Below, one piece after another: positions 14,378 through 18,956 of a stretch of DNA of 18,956 bases (position 1 is its first letter; each line of letters begins with the position of its first letter). The DNA is from Cellvibrionales bacterium UBA7375 (lineage in GTDB: Bacteria > Pseudomonadota > Gammaproteobacteria > Pseudomonadales > Porticoccaceae). Location: positions 1-18,956 of the forward strand of contig DKNZ01000030.1 of NCBI GenBank assembly GCA_002469845.1, in the 5' to 3' direction. The notes beneath the pieces are model-generated. The model was not told the origin of the DNA, searched no databases, and saw only the letters and a program-made list of their open reading frames with translations. Made by a program: the position numbers and the translations under genes.

Positions 14378-15316
14378 TCTAAATTAATGCTTTTTACCGG
14401 AAACGCTAATCCGGAACTCGCAAAAGAAGTTGCCAAGTCCCTTAGGGTTAAACTAAGTGATTCACTTGTCAGCACCTTTTCTGATGGTGAGATCAATATT
14501 GAAATTCGCGAAAATGTTCGCGGACACGATGTATTTATCATACAACCAACCTGTGAACCGACTCATCGCAATCTGATGGAACTAATTTTAATGGTCGACG
14601 CACTTCGACGCTCCTCTGCAGAACGAATTACTGCAGTAGTACCCTATTTCGGCTATGCCCGACAAGATCGACGCGTTCGCTCAGTGCGAGTACCTATTAG
14701 CGCTAAAGTAGTAGCAGATATGCTATCCAATGCCGGCGTAGATCGTGTACTAACCGTAGATTTACACGCAGAGCAAATTCAAGGATTCTTTAACTGCACC
14801 GTAGATAATATTTATGGTGCACCCGTACTTCTAGACGATATTCAACGTCAGAACTACAAAAATTTACAAGTTGTTTCGCCAGATATCGGCGGTGTCGTAA
14901 GAGCACGTGCTGTGGCAAAACAACTAGACTGTGATTTAGCTATTATTGATAAACGTCGACCTTCAGCCAACGAAAGTGAAGTCATGAACCTTATTGGTGA
15001 AGTAGAAGGGCGTACCTGCCTGCTCATTGACGATATCGTTGATACCGCTGGCACACTATGCAAGGCCGCAGAAGCACTTAAAAAATTCGGTGCGGATAAA
15101 GTCGTAGCCTACGCAACACACCCAGTTTTATCGGGTAAAGCAATAGAAAATATTAGTAATTCTAGCCTCGATAACTTAGTGGTTACCAACAGTATTCCAC
15201 TCACAGAAGAAGCTAAAAAGTGTGGCAAAATCCGCACCCTAACCCTAGGAAAATTACTTGGCGAATCAGTAAGACGCCTGAGTAACGAAGAATCTATCAG
15301 CGCCATGTTTGTTTAA
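14375..15316 (+). CDS. prs: Ribose-phosphate pyrophosphokinase (PRPP synthetase)
   Basis: Transfers pyrophosphate from ATP to ribose 5-phosphate to make PRPP, precursor of purines, pyrimidines, histidine, tryptophan and NAD. With the GTG start it has 313 residues (family about 315) and begins MSKLMLFTGNANPEL, as in relatives. Motifs: FSDGEINIEIRENVRG, RITAVVPYFGYARQDR (ATP site), DLHAEQIQGFF (His131), SPDIGGVVRARAVA, the flexible-loop KRRP and the PRPP-binding LIDDIVDTAGT (Asp219 onward). It follows tRNA-Gln by 30 bases; rplY comes 96 bp later. It supplies PRPP for pyrimidine synthesis, the pathway completed by PyrG. Confidence 0.97.
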   Translation: MSKLMLFTGNANPELAKEVAKSLRVKLSDSLVSTFSDGEINIEIRENVRGHDVFIIQPTCEPTHRNLMELILMVDALRRSSAERITAVVPYFGYARQDRRVRSVRVPISAKVVADMLSNAGVDRVLTVDLHAEQIQGFFNCTVDNIYGAPVLLDDIQRQNYKNLQVVSPDIGGVVRARAVAKQLDCDLAIIDKRRPSANESEVMNLIGEVEGRTCLLIDDIVDTAGTLCKAAEALKKFGADKVVAYATHPVLSGKAIENISNSSLDNLVVTNSIPLTEEAKKCGKIRTLTLGKLLGESVRRLSNEESISAMFV

Positions 15317-15412
15317 TAAACAACGGGTACTGATTTAAACGCCCAATTTTGGGCACTTAACCCCATTTCAGGTCTGGTCGCGGTCTGATATGGCAAATTA
15401 TAGGAGACAACC
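15317..15412 (+). promoter_or_regulatory. rplY leader with hairpin
   Basis: 96 bp between prs and rplY. A short hairpin GCCCA/TGGGC (15341-15345 with 15350-15354, loop ATTT) is present but is not followed by a T-run, so it is a poor terminator. A direct repeat GGTCTG (spaced by GTCGC) follows, then an AGGAG ribosome site 6-7 bases before the ATG. L25 is known to control its own mRNA in E. coli, so this leader could be an autoregulatory site. I cannot match it to the E. coli structure by eye. No clear promoter was found. Confidence 0.3.
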
Positions 15413-16084
15413 ATGTCTACTGATTTTATATTAAATGCGAATGGTCGCGAGGATACAGGGAAAGGTGCGAGCCGCCGCCTGCGTCGTGTGGCCGGAGAAA
15501 TACCCGCCATCGTCTACGGTGGAAAAAAAGCCCCAGCGCAAATTTCATTGACACAAAAAGATGTGGCAAAAGCACTACAGAATGAAGCATTCTACTCCCA
15601 TATTATTGGGCTAGTGATAGATGGCAAATCTGAAGATGTCATTATCAAAGATATCCAGCGTCACCCAGCAAAATCTGTGGTTATGCATATGGACTTCTTT
15701 CGTGTAAGCAAAACCACCAAACTACAAACAAGAGCACCACTTCACTTCATTAATGAAGAAGAATGTACTGGCGTTAAATTGGGCGGCGGCTTAATTGCAC
15801 GCAGCATGACCGATATAGAAATTAGCTGTTTACCCAAAGACCTGCCAGAGTATATCGAAGTCGATATGGCAGACGTTGAAGTGGGTCAAACAGTACACTT
15901 GTCTGACATCAAACTACCTAAGGGCGTAGAAAGTGTTGCACTCAGCCATGGTAGTGATCATGATCTTCCAGTTGCTGCAGTCAACATGCCGAAAGCTGTT
16001 GAAGAAATTTCTGATGAAGCTCCAGAAGCACCAGAGGCTCCAGAAACTGACGTTGATAGCGAAGAAGAAGCAAGCGAAGAGTAA
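15413..16084 (+). CDS. rplY: 50S ribosomal protein L25 (CTC/TL5 long form)
   Basis: Binds 5S rRNA in the central protuberance of the large subunit. The 223-residue protein is the long, CTC-like form: an N-terminal L25 domain (about residues 1-95, with GKGASRRLRRVAGEIPAIVYGG and IKDIQRHPAKSVVMHMDFFRV), a second beta-rich domain (about 96-190, with VGQTVHLSDIKLPKGV), and an acidic tail rich in Glu, Ala and Pro. E. coli has only the first domain (94 residues). The tail is encoded partly by three tandem 9-bp repeats (16016-16042). It has a strong AGGAG ribosome site, as expected for a highly expressed gene. pth follows after 32 bp. Confidence 0.96.
   Translation: MSTDFILNANGREDTGKGASRRLRRVAGEIPAIVYGGKKAPAQISLTQKDVAKALQNEAFYSHIIGLVIDGKSEDVIIKDIQRHPAKSVVMHMDFFRVSKTTKLQTRAPLHFINEEECTGVKLGGGLIARSMTDIEISCLPKDLPEYIEVDMADVEVGQTVHLSDIKLPKGVESVALSHGSDHDLPVAAVNMPKAVEEISDEAPEAPEAPETDVDSEEEASEE
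16016..16042 (+). repeat. Three tandem 9-bp repeats in the rplY tail
   Basis: Units GAAGCTCCA, GAAGCACCA and GAGGCTCCA, each coding for Glu-Ala-Pro, lie in the acidic C-terminal tail of L25. Copy number may vary between strains; a change would keep the frame. Confidence 0.7.
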
Positions 16085-16104
16085 TCTTCACACTTGCTTA
16101 ATCT

Positions 16105-16119
16105 GAGGCTCCGACATTG
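16105..16119 (+). promoter_or_regulatory. Ribosome binding site fixing the pth TTG start
   Basis: GAGG at 16105-16108 lies 8 bases before TTG at 16117-16119. No in-frame ATG or GTG occurs before the conserved IVGLGNPG motif, so TTG is the best start. Confidence 0.7.
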
Positions 16120-16698
16120 GAAACGCCCATAGACTTGATCGTAGGGCTGGGAAACCCCGGCCCTAAGTATCAATGGACGCGTCACAACGCCGGAGCCGAT
16201 TTCGTTAGAGAACTTGCACATTCAGTTGGAGCAACACTCAGTGCTGAAACAAAGTTTTTTGGCGAAACAGCACGCATTAGCCTAAACGGCAGAGATATTC
16301 GTCTACTCATCCCAAGCACCTATATGAATTGCAGTGGCCAATCCGTTAGCGCCGTGGCCAAGTTCTATCAAATTGCATCACAGAGTATATTGGTTGCCCA
16401 TGACGAACTTGATCACAGTCCCGGTACCGTTCGCTTTAAGATCGCAGGCGGTCATGGAGGCCATAATGGGCTTCGCGATATCATAAAAAGGCTCGGCAAC
16501 AGCAAAGAATTTGCTCGCCTACGCATTGGTGTAGGTCATCCAGGGCACGCAGACCAAGTTGCAGACTACGTACTAAAAAGAGCCTCCAAAGGCGATCAGC
16601 AACTGATAAAAAACAGCATCAATGATGCACTTGATTCCCTACCATTGGCCACAGATGGCCAATGGGAACAGGCAATGAATAAACTACACAGCAACTAA
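16117..16698 (+). CDS. pth: Peptidyl-tRNA hydrolase
   Basis: Hydrolyses peptidyl-tRNAs released prematurely from the ribosome and so recycles tRNA; essential in most bacteria. The 193-residue protein (family about 190-195) has LIVGLGNPGPKYQWTRHNAG, with catalytic His23, then LLIPSTYMNCSGQSV, VAHDELDHSPGTVRFK, GGHGGHNGLRDI and RLRIGVGHPG. It begins with TTG at 16117, backed by a GAGG ribosome site. It sits 32 bp after rplY and 26 bp before ychF, all on one strand. Near its 3' end is a strong inverted repeat (16642-16665). Confidence 0.97.
   Translation: METPIDLIVGLGNPGPKYQWTRHNAGADFVRELAHSVGATLSAETKFFGETARISLNGRDIRLLIPSTYMNCSGQSVSAVAKFYQIASQSILVAHDELDHSPGTVRFKIAGGHGGHNGLRDIIKRLGNSKEFARLRIGVGHPGHADQVADYVLKRASKGDQQLIKNSINDALDSLPLATDGQWEQAMNKLHSN
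16642..16665 (+). repeat. Perfect 9-bp inverted repeat inside pth
   Basis: CCATTGGCC (16642-16650) and GGCCAATGG (16657-16665) are exact inverted copies around the loop ACAGAT, giving a stable GC-rich RNA hairpin about 60 bases upstream of the ychF start. It lies within the coding region and has no T-run after it, so it is not an intrinsic terminator. Confidence 0.6.
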
Positions 16699-16724
16699 AG
16701 AAATTAAAGCAAAAGGAAAACACC

Positions 16725-17816
16725 ATGGGCTTTAACTGCGGAATTGTCGGATTACCCAACGTCGGTAAATCAACCTTATTTAACGCCCTCACCAAAGCCG
16801 GTATTGGTGCAGAAAACTTTCCTTTCTGTACCATCGAACCCAACACCGGCATTGTACCCATCCCCGATGCTCGGCAAGATAAAATTTCAGCCATAGTACA
16901 ACCAGAAAAACAAATACCGACCAGTATGGAATTTGTTGATATCGCAGGCCTAGTCGCCGGCGCATCCAAAGGTGAAGGCCTCGGCAACCAGTTTCTTGCC
17001 AATATTCGCGAAACTGACGCCATCGCCCATGTAGTACGCTGTTTTGATGACGCAAATGTAATCCATGTTGAAGGAAAAATTAGCCCTGCTGATGATATTG
17101 CGGTTATTAATACAGAGTTAGCCCTGGCCGATCTCGAAAGCGCTGAAAAAGCCCTTAACAGATCCAGTAAAGCCGCCAAAGGCAATGACAAAGATGCCAA
17201 AGCCCTAGTGCAAGTATTAGAAAAAGCGATACCTCATCTAAATGAAGCACAACCACTGCGTTCACTAGGTCTAAGTGAAGATGAACTGGCAACACTAAAA
17301 CAGCTAAGCCCCCTAACCATAAAGCCCACCATGTATATCGCCAATGTCGATGAAGAAGGCTTTGAAAACAATCCCTATCTTGATACAGTCAAAGAAATTG
17401 CCGCTCAAGAAGGCGCCGTAGTAGTCCCCATATGCAATAAATTAGAAGCAGAAATTAGCGAATTAGAAGACCACGAAAAAATGGAATTCCTAGCAGAAAT
17501 GGGCATGGAAGAACCCGGCCTAAACCGCGTAATTCGCGCCGGCTACTCACTACTAGGGCTACAAACCTACTTTACCGCAGGACCCAAAGAAGTGCGCGCT
17601 TGGACCATACCCATAGGCGCAACAGCCCCCAATGCCGCAGGCAAAATTCATACAGATTTTGAAAAAGGCTTTATTCGCGCAGAAGTCGTTGCCTATGAAG
17701 ACTTTATAGCTGGCAATGGCGAACAGGGTGCCAAAGAAGCCGGCAAATGGCGCTTAGAAGGCAAAGACTACATCGTGCAAGATGGTGATTTAATCCACTT
17801 CCGTTTTAATGTCTAA
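16725..17816 (+). CDS. ychF: Ribosome-binding ATPase YchF (OLA1 family)
   Basis: Obg-related P-loop protein that prefers ATP to GTP, binds ribosomes and has been linked to stress responses and translation control. The 363-residue protein matches the family length. It shows the P-loop GLPNVGKST (residues 8-16), the switch region FPFCTIEPNTG, the DIAGLVAGASKGEGLGNQFL motif, the altered base-recognition motif NVDEEG, and a C-terminal TGS domain (RAWTIPIGATAPNAAGKIHTDFEKGF). An AAGGA ribosome site precedes the ATG. The pth-ychF pairing is widely conserved. Its last 8 bp overlap the start of the EamA-family transporter gene. Confidence 0.97.
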   Translation: MGFNCGIVGLPNVGKSTLFNALTKAGIGAENFPFCTIEPNTGIVPIPDARQDKISAIVQPEKQIPTSMEFVDIAGLVAGASKGEGLGNQFLANIRETDAIAHVVRCFDDANVIHVEGKISPADDIAVINTELALADLESAEKALNRSSKAAKGNDKDAKALVQVLEKAIPHLNEAQPLRSLGLSEDELATLKQLSPLTIKPTMYIANVDEEGFENNPYLDTVKEIAAQEGAVVVPICNKLEAEISELEDHEKMEFLAEMGMEEPGLNRVIRAGYSLLGLQTYFTAGPKEVRAWTIPIGATAPNAAGKIHTDFEKGFIRAEVVAYEDFIAGNGEQGAKEAGKWRLEGKDYIVQDGDLIHFRFNV

Positions 17817-18729
17817 ACTAAACGCCGTTAAAGGCCGCTGGAAACTTGGGCTACTACTCGCTCTAGGTACAGCCACCATGTGGGGTACCCTGCCAGTGGC
17901 ATTACAACAGGTGGCTCCCACCATCGGGCCCGCCACCAGCACCTTTTTTCGGTTTTTTATCTCCGCCCTACTGCTCACCCCCTATTTACTAATTACCCAA
18001 AAAATGATCAACGGGCATAAGCTAAAATCACCCAAACTATTATCCATGACCTTAATTGCAGGGCTTCTGCTCACCGGTAACTACGGCTTTTATATTCTCG
18101 GGCTAGAAAAGACCTCAGCAGAAGCCACACAGGTAATGATTCAACTCGCCCCCATGTTGCTCCTACTGGCAGGCCTGTGGTTATTTAAAGAACAATTTAC
18201 CCGCACCCAATGGCTAGGCTTTATTGGGTTTTCCCTAGGACTAATACTATTTTTTGAACGCCAGATAGGCCAGTTACTCATCGAATTTGGCGACTATGGC
18301 CTAGGGTTGCTATTTATCATCCTGTCAGCCATCTTTTGGACCGGCTATGCCATCATCCAAAAGTTCCTGCTCAATGACTTCCAATCATCCGAAACCATGG
18401 TCATTCTCTACTGTATAGGTAGCCTAGTGTTTCTTACCCTAAGCGACTTCTCCACATTAGGACAATTAAGTAGCCTGCAATGGGCCGCACTGCTATTTTG
18501 CGGGCTAAACACATTCATTGCCTACGGATGCTTTGCCGAGGCCATGGTGCACCTAGAAGCCTCTAGAGTCAGCGCAATCATCGCCATCACCCCGCTTTTC
18601 ACCATTGCCATCGCCCAGCTAATACCTATATCAGATATGGCTGTAGAACCACTGACAGGAATATCTATTTTAGGTGCAATACTAGTGGTCAGCGGATCCA
18701 TTGCCACTGCTATTGCCAAAAAAGCCTAA
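17809..18729 (+). CDS. EamA-family (DMT superfamily) transporter
   Basis: Inner-membrane permease of the drug/metabolite transporter superfamily; substrate cannot be told from the sequence. The 306-residue protein is almost wholly hydrophobic, consistent with about ten membrane segments in two EamA repeats. The first repeat includes ALGTATMWGTLPVALQ and ends with LGLILFF; the second begins near residue 163 with GLGLLFIILSAIFWTGYAI and includes MVHLEASRVSAIIAITPLFT, the conserved helix pair of the family. The ATG overlaps the end of ychF by 8 bp, so translation is probably coupled, although no known functional tie to YchF exists. The coding strand looks richer in C than the left half of the window, by eye only. 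No terminator hairpin is seen after the stop. Confidence 0.9.
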   Translation: MSKLNAVKGRWKLGLLLALGTATMWGTLPVALQQVAPTIGPATSTFFRFFISALLLTPYLLITQKMINGHKLKSPKLLSMTLIAGLLLTGNYGFYILGLEKTSAEATQVMIQLAPMLLLLAGLWLFKEQFTRTQWLGFIGFSLGLILFFERQIGQLLIEFGDYGLGLLFIILSAIFWTGYAIIQKFLLNDFQSSETMVILYCIGSLVFLTLSDFSTLGQLSSLQWAALLFCGLNTFIAYGCFAEAMVHLEASRVSAIIAITPLFTIAIAQLIPISDMAVEPLTGISILGAILVVSGSIATAIAKKA

Positions 18730-18798
18730 CAAAAAAACCACCGATAAATAGCGAATATAAAAAATAGCCTCACATCATTGATATAACAGGGGAATGGC

Positions 18799-18827
18799 TT
18801 GACAAACAGGCTATCTGTAGCGAAAAT
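18799..18827 (+). promoter_or_regulatory. Promoter for tRNA-Met with GC-rich discriminator
   Basis: TTGACA (18799-18804, perfect -35), a 17-bp spacer and GAAAAT (18822-18827, 4 of 6). The -10 is followed by GCGCGCCC, a GC-rich discriminator characteristic of stringently controlled stable-RNA promoters. Transcription would start near 18834, giving a 5' leader of about 49 bases before the tRNA. Confidence 0.65.
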
Positions 18828-18834
18828 GCGCGCC

Positions 18835-18865
18835 CGTTCCAACAGTAACTGCAACAGATGGAACG
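18835..18865 (+). other. Hairpin in the tRNA-Met 5' leader
   Basis: CGTTCC (18835-18840) and GGAACG (18860-18865) form a perfect 6-bp stem with a 19-base loop, starting almost at the predicted transcript 5' end. It would form part of the precursor removed by RNase P. Confidence 0.35.
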
Positions 18866-18882
18866 ACTTCCAAACTCATAGT

Positions 18883-18956
18883 GGCTACGTAGCTCAGCTG
18901 GTTAGAGCACAGCATTCATAATGCTGGGGTCGGTGGTTCAAGTCCACCCGTAGCTA
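18883..18956 (+). tRNA. tRNA-Met (elongator, anticodon CAU), CCA beyond window
   Basis: Acceptor 5' strand GGCTACG, D stem GCTC/GAGC, anticodon stem CAGCA/TGCTG with loop TTCATAA (anticodon CAT), T stem GGTGG/CCACC with loop TTCAAGT, 3' acceptor strand CGTAGCT and discriminator A at the last base. The 74 bases make a complete body without CCA. The GGCTACG opening and the Watson-Crick U4-A69 and A5-U68 pairs fit elongator tRNA-Met, not tRNA-Ile(CAU), which TilS modifies, and not initiator tRNA. Oddly, position 72 is T, so the first pair is G1:U72 instead of G1-C72. It is driven by its own promoter. Confidence 0.93.

Noticed and set aside
16619..17200. Long minus-strand open frame of 193 codons opposite ychF
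   Set aside because: Antisense to a fully conserved gene; the product is Ser/Leu/Pro-rich with no family match and no ribosome site, typical of a shadow frame.
1..18956. Search for a defence system, CRISPR array, prophage, insertion sequence or biosynthetic cluster
   Set aside because: Every gene except the YheU-like protein and the transporter substrate is a recognisable housekeeping function; no repeat arrays, transposases or integrases are visible.

Overview
The window is a stretch of core bacterial chromosome from a moderately AT-rich gammaproteobacterium. The evidence is the LPS gene kdsA, the outer-membrane lipoprotein factor lolB, a fused bifunctional mnmC, hemX/hemY, and the order lolB-ispE-tRNA(Gln)-prs-rplY-pth-ychF, which I recall from Pseudomonas and relatives. 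I cannot place it to genus. No mobile element, CRISPR array, phage gene or defence system is visible, and no stretch over 300 bases lacks a gene.

Layout. (1) 1-5592, minus strand: a yheU-family gene, tilS, pyrG, kdsA and eno; the eno 3' end runs off the left edge. Spacing is tight (2-3 bp), except for a 148-bp gap before pyrG and a 73-bp gap before eno. (2) 5714-8807, plus strand: trmL, a fldB-type flavodoxin and mnmC, abutting or overlapping. A 121-bp divergent region with overlapping opposite -10 elements separates blocks 1 and 2. (3) 8804-12560, minus strand: hemA, then hemX and hemY behind a probable promoter of their own. hemY and mnmC meet tail to tail with a 4-bp overlap. (4) 12773-18729, plus strand: lolB, ispE, tRNA-Gln(UUG), prs, rplY, pth, ychF and an EamA-family transporter. 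(5) 18799-18956: a stable-RNA-type promoter and an elongator tRNA-Met(CAU) whose discriminator base is the last base of the window.

Functional themes. Three enzymes that modify tRNA wobble position 34 (TilS, TrmL, MnmC) lie within 5 kb, with a flavodoxin between two of them. The right half joins translation quality control (L25, Pth, YchF), PRPP and isoprenoid precursor synthesis, and two tRNA genes. The haem block pairs the first committed enzyme (GluTR) with the two poorly understood membrane proteins HemX and HemY, rather than with the prfA/prmC neighbours usual for hemA.

I found no convincing new multi-gene system. The points most worth a second look are the bidirectional promoter at 5661-5673, the hemA-hemXY arrangement, the wobble-modification cluster with its flavodoxin, the long YheU homologue, the alternative RNA folds before pyrG, and the unusual G1:U72 pair in tRNA-Met.
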